Positions 52,590 to 61,819 of a DNA stretch of 64,000 nucleotides are shown one piece after another (the stretch's first letter is position 1; the number at the start of each line of letters is the position of its first letter). Made by a program: the position numbers and the translations under genes. Location: contig NZ_LWLN01000001.1 of assembly GCF_001953745.1 (NCBI RefSeq), positions 992,001 to 1,056,000 of the forward strand, read 5' to 3'. This stretch comes from Natrinema saccharevitans. GTDB taxonomy: Archaea; Halobacteriota; Halobacteria; Halobacteriales; Natrialbaceae. Below the pieces are notes generated by a model. It had not been told where the DNA came from. It did no database searches and worked only from the letters and a program-made list of their open reading frames with translations.

Positions 52590-54056
52590 ATGGTTGACGA
52601 ACGGAAGATACTGACCGGATTCAAGGCAACGCTCGTCGCAGAAGTCGTTCGGACGGTCGCGAAGGGTGGACTGGTCGTCTTGCTCGCACGGGTGTTCCTG
52701 ACCCCGGACGAGTACGGGCTGCTCTTTCTCTCGATCTCGGTCTTCGGCGTGGCCTTGCTCTTTAGCAGGATCGGGATCCCGCGCTCGACGGCGCGGTACG
52801 TGACCGAGTATCGCGAGACGGGCCCCTCGCAGGTTCCACACATCGTCCGCGGATCGCTGTCGTTTCTCGCGCTTTCGATGACGACCGTCGCGATCGCGAT
52901 CGCGCTGTTTCACCGCCGGCTGGCCGGCTGGATCGGCGAGGCCGAACTGGCTCCGTTCCTGCTCGTCGGGTTCTTCTATATCATCGCTCGAACCGCGAAC
53001 TCGTACGTCCACACCCTGTTTCAGGGGTTCAATCGCGTCGCCTGGAGCGCGCGGATCACGATCGTCTCGAACGTCGGGATCGTCGCGTCGGTCATCGCGT
53101 TACTGGCGCTCGGTTTCGGCACGATCGGCGCGTTGCTCGGCTACGTCGCCGGTTACGCCCTCGGTGCGCTCTGTGGGCTCTACTTGCTGTACAGGCTCGT
53201 TTCCGAGTTCGAGCCCGCACCGTCCCGCGAGGAGGGACTTTTGCGGCGGCTCCTCGAGTACAGTCTCCCGCTTTCGGTCTCAGGCGGCTCGAACGCACTG
53301 TACAAGCGGGTCGATACGATCCTCGTCGGATTCTTTCTCACGCCGGCTGCCGTGGGTTACTACACGCTCGCCAAGCAACTGTCCGATTTCATTATCGCGC
53401 CGGCCGGCTCGCTCGGCTTTGCCGTCTCGCCGTCTTACGGGGAGTACAAGGCAAACGGCGAACTCGAGCGAGCCGCCGAAATCTACGAGGCGACGTTCGA
53501 ACACAACGTCCTCTTTTACGTCCCGGCGGCCGCGGGGCTGGTCGTCGTCGCGGACCCGCTCGTCAGGTTCGTGTTCGGTGCGGCGTACACTGGCGCGGTC
53601 CCCGTCGTTCAGGTGTTCGCCGTGTTCATCGTCTTCCAGTCGATCGACAAGATCACCAACGACGCCCTGGACTACCTCGGCCGCGCGAAACATCGTGCCA
53701 TCTCGAAGGGTGCGACAGGGGCGTTCAACTTCGGCCTCAACCTGCTTCTCATTCCGGCCATCGGCGTCACCGGCGCGGCCGTCTCGACCGTCGTCAGCTA
53801 CGGGATCATGGTGGCGATCAACATCTATCTGATCCACACCGAGCTATCCCTCTCGATAGCCCGTCTCGGCAGGACGCTCGCACTCGTCTGTGCGATCGCG
53901 GGCGGGATGGCAGTGATCGTCCACGCGTCGCTCGTCGTCGTGACCGACATTCCCTCGCTGCTGGGTGTGGTCCTCCTCGGGGTCTGTATCTGGCTGGTGG
54001 GTGCCGTCACGAGCGGCCTCTTGGACGTTCGGCGGGCGGTTTCACAGCTTCGCTGA
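52590..54056 (+). CDS. Polysaccharide flippase (Wzx/MOP superfamily)
   Basis: 488 residues with about 14 membrane helices. Early LFLSISVFGVALLFSRIGIP and RVFLTPDEYGLLFL, and central SLPLSVSGGSNALYKRVDTI, are typical of oligosaccharide flippases of the MATE-like superfamily, which move lipid-linked glycan units outward. This supports the locus making a membrane-exported glycan. The C terminus ends in GLLDVRRAVSQLR. Confidence 0.9.
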   Translation: MVDERKILTGFKATLVAEVVRTVAKGGLVVLLARVFLTPDEYGLLFLSISVFGVALLFSRIGIPRSTARYVTEYRETGPSQVPHIVRGSLSFLALSMTTVAIAIALFHRRLAGWIGEAELAPFLLVGFFYIIARTANSYVHTLFQGFNRVAWSARITIVSNVGIVASVIALLALGFGTIGALLGYVAGYALGALCGLYLLYRLVSEFEPAPSREEGLLRRLLEYSLPLSVSGGSNALYKRVDTILVGFFLTPAAVGYYTLAKQLSDFIIAPAGSLGFAVSPSYGEYKANGELERAAEIYEATFEHNVLFYVPAAAGLVVVADPLVRFVFGAAYTGAVPVVQVFAVFIVFQSIDKITNDALDYLGRAKHRAISKGATGAFNFGLNLLLIPAIGVTGAAVSTVVSYGIMVAINIYLIHTELSLSIARLGRTLALVCAIAGGMAVIVHASLVVVTDIPSLLGVVLLGVCIWLVGAVTSGLLDVRRAVSQLR

Positions 54057-54536
54057 TCCGCGGCGAATCCCGACAGGTCGCCGCGCGTCGACCGCATCGG
54101 ACCGAGACGGATGTCCCCGTCCGCTCGTTTTCTCGTGTGCCTCGTGACTAACTGCCGTCGAATACGTCGTGCCGGACGTCCGGTTCGTACTCGAGGGACA
54201 GTGATGCGGACGGCTGTTCGGCCGGTCGTCACGTCGGTCGTTCTCCGAGCCGGGAATCGAATCGACGGCCGCTCGGATCGGCATCTCAGTACCGTCGACC
54301 GTCTGCTCTCGGAGCGAATCGACTCGGGTAAGCACTACTTACTCCGGTCGATATCGGGTCGCTTCGGGTTCGAGTCTCCCGCCGATCGCCTGTTCTCTTA
54401 GTCTTCCCTCGAATTACATACAGAGTGGAATGTAGAATATACACTAGGATATAAACAACGAGAAAAGGATATTCTCCAAATATTAAGTAAATTCAGACAG
54501 AAAGTTTATGGTGGTAAGTTCGAATTAGCTGATGGT
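54057..54536. other. Intergenic region upstream of the third beta-helix gene
   Basis: 480 bp with no gene. The last 140 bp are strongly AT-rich and hold the conserved AAAGTTTAT box. Confidence 0.55.
54487..54509 (+). promoter_or_regulatory. Conserved beta-helix-gene promoter
   Basis: AAAGTTTAT at 54501-54509 ends 28 nt before the ATG, as at the other two genes. GTAAATT lies at 54487-54493, closer than in the other two and without the AGTCT part. Confidence 0.7.
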
Positions 54537-56675
54537 ATGGCACGCGATAATTCGGTACTGGACGACGTCGAATCGACCGATACAGAGAGTCTGACGGCGG
54601 GATCTGGCAGTAATAGTGGATTACTCCATCGTCGACGATATCTGAAGTTCCTCGGGACCGCCGCGACCGCGGCGGCCGCGATGACCGGGGTCACCTCGGC
54701 GGCGGACGACTACGACGTAATCGAAGTCGGGGCGGGGGAATCTCGGACGGTGCGACTGGACGACGGTGAGACCTTCGAGAACAAACTGATCGATATCACC
54801 GCTAACAATGCCCGGTTCCACATCAGGGCGATCGCCGACGACTGGGAGATCCGCAACATCGGCTTCCGGGGCAACTGGGACAGCACGGAGAAGGCCGACG
54901 CCATCATCTGTCAGGTCAACAGTCCGGACGCGACCGGCCTGATCGAGAACGTCTACTTCATGGGCAGTCAGAACGACGACACCTACCCCGGGATCACGGG
55001 TATCAACGTCGCGAACGGTCACTACGGACGCGTCGAGATCCGTAACGTCAACATCCAGAACTGCCCGGACAACTCCGTGTACGCGAGCAACCCCGGCGAC
55101 CCGGCGGATCACACCATCGGGGCCGGCGGCGGCGGCGAGGTCATCATCCGTGACTCGTACGCTCGCAACTCCCGCGCCGGCGGGTTCCGCGTCGGGACCG
55201 ACGGCTCCCTCGTCGACAACTGCGTCGTCGTCGGCTGTGACAAGGGCGTCTGGGGGTACTACGAACACATCGAGGTCAGAGACTCCGACATCTCCGACTG
55301 TAAACACGCCGACATCCGGTGTGGCGCTCAAAACTGGGACAAGAGCCAGCAAGCGGAGATCACCGTCACGAACACCCGATACGAGACGACCGATAACCGC
55401 GGCGCGGCGATCCACGGCTCCTCGGCCGGAACGGCCCAGCGGACCGAACCCGAGGACGTCGCGGGCGTCCCGCTGAGTCCCGAGGCGGCCGCGTCCGGCT
55501 CGTCGGGCTCGAGTGACGACTCGACCGGCGGAAGCGACGACGCGACGGACGAACCGGAATCGGAAGGGAGCCTCCTCGCGTTCATCACGGAGCCCGACGC
55601 CAGCTACGCCAGCTACGAGTTCACCGCCGACGGCCCCGTCGAGTTCGCCGATGCACCGTACGAGAGTCCGTCCGGCGGGCGTATCGAAGGCGGAACGTAC
55701 ACGTCCGAGGACTTCGTCGAGTCCGACGACGGCACGTGGCGTGCCGGCGGCGTCACCGGCGGTGGCCACGGCGACGCCTACCGCGTCGACGGCTCGCTCA
55801 CCTCGATCAACGTCGACAACCCCGACGTGATGTGGGTCGAACTCGACGGCGAGGAGATCGATCCCGACTCGGTCGGCGACTCGGACCTCGAGAACACCTT
55901 GCTCGTCGACGGCGTCGGAACGGCCGGCGGCACCCGCTACGAGTTCACCGTGAGCGGCGCGGTCGAGAAGTCGACCGCCGGCAGCGCGTCGATCAACGCC
56001 GACGACCGCATCGAGAGCGGCACCGTCACCGGCTCCGTCGGCGGCTGGCGCGACGCCTTCAGCTTTAGCGGCGACCTCGAGGAACTCACCGTCGACGGGA
56101 CCGCTCGCGTCTACGTCAACGGCGACCAGGTCGATCCGGCCGATTACGGCGACGAACGGCCACACGTTCTGACACTCGTCGGGAACGGGTCGGCCGCGAA
56201 CTACGAGATCAGCGTCGACGGGACGATCGACGCGGCGGTGGGCGACGACGCGGCGGCGTCGGCGACCATCTCCGAGAACACCGTCGATGGATCGATCGAT
56301 CGCGGCGTTCAGCGGTTCCGGTTCTCCGGCACCGTCAGCGATATCACGTTCACCAACGGCTCGGCGAACGTCTACGTCGACGACGAAGAGGTCGAGCCGG
56401 ACGAGGTCGGCGAGTCCGAGCTGTTGCCACACGCGATCACGATCGACGGACGCGACGCGGACGGTGACTCGTCGTACGTCTTCGAAACCGACGGCGACGT
56501 CGTCGCCTCGAGCTACCGCGACGCCACGGTCGACGACGGCGACGTCATCGACGGGACGACGGTCAGCGGCAGCGTCGCCGACTCGCTGGACGCCTACTGG
56601 TTCGACGGCGACATCGTCGACTTCCGGCTGACCGGCGACGCGAGCGTCGACGTCGAGTACGACGTTCGAGACTGA
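54537..56675 (+). CDS. Tat-exported beta-helix protein with four C-terminal repeats
   Basis: 712 residues. A Tat signal (HRRRYLKFLGTAATAAAAM) is followed by the beta-helix (about 60-290) and a Ser/Asp linker (about 320-345), then four tandem repeats of about 85 residues. The first, starting LLAFITEPDASYASYEFTA, is the most diverged. Repeats 2-4 match the three in the protein at 35915 in order: LLVDGVGTAGGTRYEFTVSG, HVLTLVGNGSAANYEISVDG and HAITIDGRDADGDSSYVFET, suggesting descent from one multi-repeat ancestor. It probably acts outside the cell on or with the glycan. Confidence 0.83.
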   Translation: MARDNSVLDDVESTDTESLTAGSGSNSGLLHRRRYLKFLGTAATAAAAMTGVTSAADDYDVIEVGAGESRTVRLDDGETFENKLIDITANNARFHIRAIADDWEIRNIGFRGNWDSTEKADAIICQVNSPDATGLIENVYFMGSQNDDTYPGITGINVANGHYGRVEIRNVNIQNCPDNSVYASNPGDPADHTIGAGGGGEVIIRDSYARNSRAGGFRVGTDGSLVDNCVVVGCDKGVWGYYEHIEVRDSDISDCKHADIRCGAQNWDKSQQAEITVTNTRYETTDNRGAAIHGSSAGTAQRTEPEDVAGVPLSPEAAASGSSGSSDDSTGGSDDATDEPESEGSLLAFITEPDASYASYEFTADGPVEFADAPYESPSGGRIEGGTYTSEDFVESDDGTWRAGGVTGGGHGDAYRVDGSLTSINVDNPDVMWVELDGEEIDPDSVGDSDLENTLLVDGVGTAGGTRYEFTVSGAVEKSTAGSASINADDRIESGTVTGSVGGWRDAFSFSGDLEELTVDGTARVYVNGDQVDPADYGDERPHVLTLVGNGSAANYEISVDGTIDAAVGDDAAASATISENTVDGSIDRGVQRFRFSGTVSDITFTNGSANVYVDDEEVEPDEVGESELLPHAITIDGRDADGDSSYVFETDGDVVASSYRDATVDDGDVIDGTTVSGSVADSLDAYWFDGDIVDFRLTGDASVDVEYDVRD

Positions 56676-56715
56676 TCGCGATCGGGGAGGGGACGCCGAG
56701 CTCCGAGGCAGCCGT

Positions 56716-57729
56716 TTATTTGACCCGCGAGAGTTTCTGATAGGCCGTCTTCGCCAGCGACATCTCCAGTCCCGACGATTCGACGACGTAGTACTGGCGG
56801 AGGTCGCCGTTGAACTTGGCCTTGTACTCACAGAGCCGTTCGGTGTTCGCGCCGACGAGGTCGTAGCCGGTCACCGACTCGAGGGCGGGATCGGTGAGGG
56901 CGTCCTCGAGGATCGCCCGGTGGAGGAGGCTGTTGACGCTGACGCCCTCGTAGGTGGCCGTCACCCCGCCCTGCCAGAAGTACGCGAGGTCGGGCGAGTA
57001 GAGGGTCACGACGCCGCCTCGGTACTCGCCGTCGGGGGTCCGGGCGACGTAGACCCGCCACAGTTCGTCGTCCAGAGCGGTGAGGAGATCGCGGAGGAAC
57101 GCCCGCGAGATCGGCGGCGGATCGTCGTGGGCCCGGTACTGCTCGACCACGTCCTCGTAGACCCGCAGGGCCGACTCGATCCCCTCCCGTTCGACCGCGA
57201 GATCGAGTTCGTCTTTCTTGCGCATCTCTCGGCGCAGGCTCTTGCTGAAGCCTTTCATCAGGCCCTCGATCGTCTCGCCTTCGCAGTCGACGACGTAGGT
57301 GAACCGCGGTTCGAGCGAGAAGTCGTTCCACTCGTAGGGGCGGGGATCGACGTACTCGAGCGGACAGCGCATCCGAAAGAGCGTCGTCCGGTCGCCGACG
57401 CCGACGGCGTCGATCACGCCGGCCGTCAGCTCCCGGTTGATCCGCTCGCGCTTGTGTCGCTTCGGGCTGGCCGGATCGAGTATCGGGCCGAGCCGCGGGA
57501 CGCTGAACGAGACCGGCGGTGAGAGAACCGTCCGGCCGATCGAACGCTCGTCGACGAACACCGGCAACAGGCCGACCGGCTGCTGGCCCTTGAAGGCGCC
57601 GTACAGCCGTAGCTCCGCGTCGGTGTGGTCGTCGAGGACGCCCAGTGCGTCCGGCTCGTGAAACACCTCGTAGCCCGTCGCCGGCAAGGCGTCGCCCCAC
57701 TCCTCGAGGGTCAGCCGTTCGATGTCCAT
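56716..57729 (-). CDS. FemAB-like acyltransferase, diverged paralogue 3
   Basis: 337 residues. Shares the framework of the other two (YGAFKGQQPVGLLPVFV, then LCEYKAKFNGDLRQYYVVES) but differs at the central segment (FSKSLRREMRKKDELDL instead of FSSDARSNVRNADDD), so it probably uses another acceptor. No signal or membrane segment. It lies upstream of the GT4 gene on the same strand in divergent arrangement with the beta-helix gene. Confidence 0.83.
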   Translation of the reverse strand: MDIERLTLEEWGDALPATGYEVFHEPDALGVLDDHTDAELRLYGAFKGQQPVGLLPVFVDERSIGRTVLSPPVSFSVPRLGPILDPASPKRHKRERINRELTAGVIDAVGVGDRTTLFRMRCPLEYVDPRPYEWNDFSLEPRFTYVVDCEGETIEGLMKGFSKSLRREMRKKDELDLAVEREGIESALRVYEDVVEQYRAHDDPPPISRAFLRDLLTALDDELWRVYVARTPDGEYRGGVVTLYSPDLAYFWQGGVTATYEGVSVNSLLHRAILEDALTDPALESVTGYDLVGANTERLCEYKAKFNGDLRQYYVVESSGLEMSLAKTAYQKLSRVK

Positions 57730-57843
57730 GTAGGTCTCCCTGCGGTGAGTATTCGCTTTGTTATCGCGTTGCTACCGACGGTAATCGGGCTCTTTCCGGT
57801 CACCGGCAGCCGCTCGGCCGCCGAGCCGCAACCGGCTCCCGGC

Positions 57844-59010
57844 TCACCGCTCGAGGGTCGCCAGGATCCGCCGCCAGTCCTCGCTCGCCCGCTCGAGCGA
57901 GACGTCCGACCGGACCGCCGTCGCGGCCGCCCCGAGCGAGCGCCGGAAGTCGGGATCGTCCAGACACCGTTCCATCGCCGCGGCGACGGTCGCGGGCTCG
58001 CGGTCCGAGACGACGAGCCCGTTCTCGCCGTCGGTTACCACGTCGGGAATCGACCCCACCGGCGGGACGATCGCGGGCAGGCCGGTCGCCATCGCCTCGA
58101 GCATGACCAGCGGCAAGGCGTCCCGCTCGGAGGTCAGGACGAACGTTTCCGAGCGGTGGTAGTACTCGAGCGGTTCGTCCACCCAGCCGGGGCAGTCGAC
58201 CCGGTCCGACAGCCCGCGGGCGGCGAGTTCGTCGACGACGGCCGACCGGAGGGGGCCGTCGCCGACCATGACCGCCCGGAACTCCCGGTCGGCGGCCTCG
58301 AGTTCGGCGAGGGCGTCGACGAACCGGAGGGGGTCCTTTTCGGCGCTGAACCGGCCGACCCAGACGAACTCGTAGTCGGTCTCGACCGCCCGCTCCGGCG
58401 GCCGGTAGGTGTCGACCTCGATCGCGTTCGTCAGCCGCTCGATCCGGTCGGGCGGGACGCCGAACCGGACGAGTCGCTCGGCGTGGGCGGTCCCGGGGAC
58501 CGACACCGCGTCGAAGCGCCTGAACAGCCACCGGGGGACGGGGCCGTACCACTGCTCGGCGTGATGGTCGAGATCGATCCCGATGATCCCGAGGTGGGCG
58601 GGGTAGCCGTAGATCGCTTTCAGCGCGAGCGCGTAGCAGCCGTAGGGAACGAGCGAGATCGACGCGACCGCGTCGTAGTCGTTGCGATACCCCTCGTACA
58701 GCGCGAGGACGAAGAGGAGAAAAACGCGGACGATCCGCGGGCCGACCTCGGGGACGCGGACGGTCCGCGCGGACTCGACGCCGCCGGTCGGATCGAGACA
58801 GACCATCGTCGTTTCGCCGGCGACGTCGGCCAGCGGTCCGTAGTGGCGCTCGTTTTTGTGTGCCAGCCCCGTCACGACGAGGACCCGGCGATCGTCGACT
58901 GCCGGTGTTCCGTCTGCCGGTTCCCCCGACGCCGCTGCCGTCGCTGCGGACTCCGACCCGGACGCCGCCCCCGGCCGCTCCGGACGCGACGACGCCCCGG
59001 ATCGACTCAT
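57844..59010 (-). CDS. Glycosyltransferase family 4 enzyme
   Basis: 388 residues. A GT-B fold with an N-terminal acidic, low-complexity start (about 1-40) and the C-terminal nucleotide-sugar domain: FVWVGRFSAEKDPLRFVDAL, PGWVDEPLEYYHRSET and the EX7E motif in SERDALPLVMLEAMATGLPAI. Transfers a sugar to a lipid-linked acceptor. Its ATG overlaps the stop of the upstream gene by 4 nt (ATGA), so both are translated together. Confidence 0.9.
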   Translation of the reverse strand: MSRSGASSRPERPGAASGSESAATAAASGEPADGTPAVDDRRVLVVTGLAHKNERHYGPLADVAGETTMVCLDPTGGVESARTVRVPEVGPRIVRVFLLFVLALYEGYRNDYDAVASISLVPYGCYALALKAIYGYPAHLGIIGIDLDHHAEQWYGPVPRWLFRRFDAVSVPGTAHAERLVRFGVPPDRIERLTNAIEVDTYRPPERAVETDYEFVWVGRFSAEKDPLRFVDALAELEAADREFRAVMVGDGPLRSAVVDELAARGLSDRVDCPGWVDEPLEYYHRSETFVLTSERDALPLVMLEAMATGLPAIVPPVGSIPDVVTDGENGLVVSDREPATVAAAMERCLDDPDFRRSLGAAATAVRSDVSLERASEDWRRILATLER

Positions 59011-60368
59011 CGGTCACCGACCGCCGACGGGTCGGCCGTCCCGCGACGCTCCGGCACCCGATCGGGTCCGGTTCGGCTCGCGCTCGCGAGCAGGAACTCC
59101 GAGAGCGCGTAGGACATCCACCCCTGACACCAGCGCATCAGCGTCACCCGTTTCGTGTGGTGGCGGTACTTCCGGTAGTAGAACCGTCCCTGTTCGGGCT
59201 GGAGGTTCGTCAGGACCCACCGGAGAATCCGTTCCGCGAACGCCAGCTCGCCCTCGCGAGTGAACACCAGGATCCCCTGCGTGCTGGCGTGAATGTCCCG
59301 GGGATAGGCGTTCTCCTCGTCGAAGTTGGGCGCGCCGTCCAGTTCGAACAGTTCGGTCCGGTAGAACTCGAGGGCGTCCTCCAGCGCGTCGGCGTACCGA
59401 TCTTCGTCGATGACGTCGCGATAGCGCTGGAGACACTCGATGACGAAGCCGTTGTGGTGGTTGTCCATCGAGAGGTGGGAGGCAGAGGCCGGCAGCCGGT
59501 AGGGCCACCCGCCGCGGTCGGTCTGGTGGGCGACGACGTGATCGAGGATCTCCGTCGCCCGCTCGCGGTACTCGTCGTCGCCGAAGTGTTCGTAGAGGTC
59601 GACGAGCATGCCCGCGCCGAGCGCCGCGGAGTTGAGGGTGTAGGAGTCGTCCGGGTGGTTCATGTGATAGTCGATCTTCGCGCCCGCCGGCACCTCTCGG
59701 TAGTTCAGGTCCTCGACGAGGAAGTCGCGCGCGGTCCGGGCGATCTCCGCGTATCGCTCGTCGAGTCGGGCGGCGCACAACAGCGCCTTCACCGCGTAGG
59801 CGGTCGAGACGATGTCGGGATCGTTCGGCTCGCCTTTCGTGTGGAGATGCTGGATCTCGTGGCGATGCCCCCCGCAGAACCCGCTGTACCCCTCACACCG
59901 CTCGGCGACGAGCCAGTCGGCGAGTCGTTCGGCCTCCGCGAGCGGGTCGAACGCCGGTTCGTTCGCCGGTTCCCACTCGGCTCCGAGGTCGTGGTAGTTC
60001 AGGTTCGCCATCGCGAACAGGCCGCCGCCCTTGAAGTTACGCCGGAGTTCGACGCGAAACAGCGGCCTGACGTCGACCGGCGTCCGTTTGACGGTCTCCT
60101 GGACGGCGAGGTTGAGCCACTTGTTCTCGACCGGCAGCGACTGCAGGAGCCGGCTACTCATCCCGTCGCCGTAATCGGGTCCGACGTAGTCGCGTTCCCG
60201 GGCGTAGGCGAGCGTCGACTCGAGGGCGGGCCCGTATCGCTCGACCGCTCGAGCGTCCGTCCCCGACCTGTTTTCCCCCGTCGAATCGCCCGCCGGGTCG
60301 GCGGATCGGGAGGTCGCGGTACGCGAGAGTCGCCGGACGCCGATCCGCGGAATGTACTCGGACTGCAT
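59007..60368 (-). CDS. Alpha/alpha-barrel protein, possible glycoside-processing enzyme
   Basis: 453 residues, helix-rich, with recurring 40-60 residue helical hairpins (SAALGAGMLVDLYEHF, TDRGGWPYRL, DNHHNGFVIECLQRYRD) typical of an alpha/alpha toroid. Conserved acid and His residues (DYHMNH, DRGGWP, HHNGF) suggest a glycoside hydrolase, lyase or epimerase-like active site. Homologues are often labelled antibiotic transporter permease, but no membrane segments are visible. Translationally coupled (ATGA) to the GT4 gene downstream. Function otherwise unknown. Confidence 0.68.
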   Translation of the reverse strand: MQSEYIPRIGVRRLSRTATSRSADPAGDSTGENRSGTDARAVERYGPALESTLAYARERDYVGPDYGDGMSSRLLQSLPVENKWLNLAVQETVKRTPVDVRPLFRVELRRNFKGGGLFAMANLNYHDLGAEWEPANEPAFDPLAEAERLADWLVAERCEGYSGFCGGHRHEIQHLHTKGEPNDPDIVSTAYAVKALLCAARLDERYAEIARTARDFLVEDLNYREVPAGAKIDYHMNHPDDSYTLNSAALGAGMLVDLYEHFGDDEYRERATEILDHVVAHQTDRGGWPYRLPASASHLSMDNHHNGFVIECLQRYRDVIDEDRYADALEDALEFYRTELFELDGAPNFDEENAYPRDIHASTQGILVFTREGELAFAERILRWVLTNLQPEQGRFYYRKYRHHTKRVTLMRWCQGWMSYALSEFLLASASRTGPDRVPERRGTADPSAVGDR

Positions 60369-60539
60369 CTGTCTCCGCGCTCCCGCCGGCGGGCCATTAT
60401 TATACGGCGGCTACCCCCCTCGAGCGGTCGCGCTGGAGACCGATCAGTTCGGTTGACTCTCCCGTCGAAACTGGTATGAGCAAGATAACAATTGCAGTGA
60501 CGGTCCCACGTTCGGGTATGGATCCGGGTGGTCCGTGAC

Positions 60540-61658
60540 ATGAGATACCTGTTCTTCACTAATACGCCGGCACACGTACACCTGTACAAACACGCCGTCG
60601 CGGCGTTGCGCGAGCGGGGCCACGACGTCCTCGTCCTCGCGCGTGACTACACCTGTACTCTCGACCTGCTCGAGTGGTACGAGCTGCCCTACGAGGTCTA
60701 CGGCTACTGCGACACGTCGAAGGGGTCGCTGCTGAGCCGGCTGCCGGCCCATTATCTCCGGGCGATCCGGCGGGCCAGGCGGTTCGACCCCGATCTCGTC
60801 TTCGGGATGGGCGGCTACGCGGCCCACACGGGGGCCCTGCTCCGGACGCCGACGGTGTTGCTCATCGACTCCGAGCCGGCGTCGTTCGACCACACGATCT
60901 CGACGCCGTTCGCTCGAGCGATCCTCACGCCCAACACCTTCCGAAAAGACCTCGGAGAGGACCACTACGTGTTCCCGGGACTCAAGGAGTGTGCGTACCT
61001 CCATCCCGACGTCTACGAGCCGAACCCCGCAGTCCGCGACCGGCTCGGCGTCGACGACGAGGAGCCGTACGTCCTCCTCCGGCTCAACGCCTTCGGCTCC
61101 CAGCACGACGTCGGCAAGAACGGCATCTCGAGCGAGCAGTGTCGCCGCCTCGTCGAGCGACTGAGCGACGACGCGACGATCCTCGTCTCCGACGAGGGAA
61201 ACGACATCGACCTCGCGGGGCTGCCGGCGCGATCGTTCGACCTTCATCCCGCACTGCTGCACGACGCGCTCGCCGAGGCGACGCTGTTGGTCGCCGACAC
61301 CCAGACGATGGTCACCGAGGCCGCCCTTCTCGGCACGCCGGCGATCCGGTCGAACTCCTTCGTCGGCGAGGCCGACATGGGCAACTTCGTCGCGCTCGAG
61401 AACAGGGGACTGATCCACAACGTCGCCCGCTTCGACGACCTCCGCGATCGGGCGACGGCGTTGCTTCGTGACGAGGGCGTCGACGAGGCGTGGCAACGGC
61501 GTCGCGACGACTACCTGGCCGAGACGATCAATCTCACGGACCTGCTCGTCGACGTCGCGACGGCTCGCGGTCGCGTCGACGACATCGACGCCGTCCGCCA
61601 GTTCGACCGCCCGGCGACCGGCGATCCGAACGCGCCCGTCGGCGTCGGCAGCGACTGA
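60540..61658 (+). CDS. DUF354 glycosyltransferase-like protein
   Basis: 372 residues with a GT-B-like fold of the DUF354 family: MRYLFFTNTPAHVHLYKHAV at the N terminus, GMGGYAAHTGALL, VLLIDSEPASFDHT, LRLNAFGSQHDVGKNGIS and LVADTQTMVTEAALLGTPAI near the C terminus. Related to UDP-sugar 2-epimerase/MurG-type proteins. Probable sugar transfer for the surface locus. An alternative GTG start at 60528 adds four residues. Its stop codon lies inside the copy 2 repeat element. Confidence 0.82.
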   Translation: MRYLFFTNTPAHVHLYKHAVAALRERGHDVLVLARDYTCTLDLLEWYELPYEVYGYCDTSKGSLLSRLPAHYLRAIRRARRFDPDLVFGMGGYAAHTGALLRTPTVLLIDSEPASFDHTISTPFARAILTPNTFRKDLGEDHYVFPGLKECAYLHPDVYEPNPAVRDRLGVDDEEPYVLLRLNAFGSQHDVGKNGISSEQCRRLVERLSDDATILVSDEGNDIDLAGLPARSFDLHPALLHDALAEATLLVADTQTMVTEAALLGTPAIRSNSFVGEADMGNFVALENRGLIHNVARFDDLRDRATALLRDEGVDEAWQRRRDDYLAETINLTDLLVDVATARGRVDDIDAVRQFDRPATGDPNAPVGVGSD

Positions 61659-61738
61659 TACGGGTTCCCGTCAGTCGTTGCCGGTCCACCCGCGACCGTC
61701 CTGCGGGTGTCCCGGGAAACGGTGACGAGACTCCGTAT
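61655..61738. repeat. Dispersed imperfect-palindromic element, copy 2
   Basis: Starts CTGATACGGG within the stop of the DUF354 gene and ends CTCCGTAT. Read from the minus strand it begins ATACGGAGTCTCGTCACCG and contains CCGTTTCCCGG and CCGCAGGACG, matching copy 1 at 22368. It separates the convergent DUF354 and LysO genes. Confidence 0.75.
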
Positions 61739-61819
61739 GGGTCTCGAGCGACGTTCGCTCTCCGTTCTCCGGCACCAGCGGAAGGACAGCCATCACCTTC
61801 GTCTTCGGTGAAATGGCGT

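Noticed and set aside
59007-60368. Antibiotic ABC transporter permease (common label for homologues)
   Set aside because: No membrane segments are visible; helical-barrel pattern instead.
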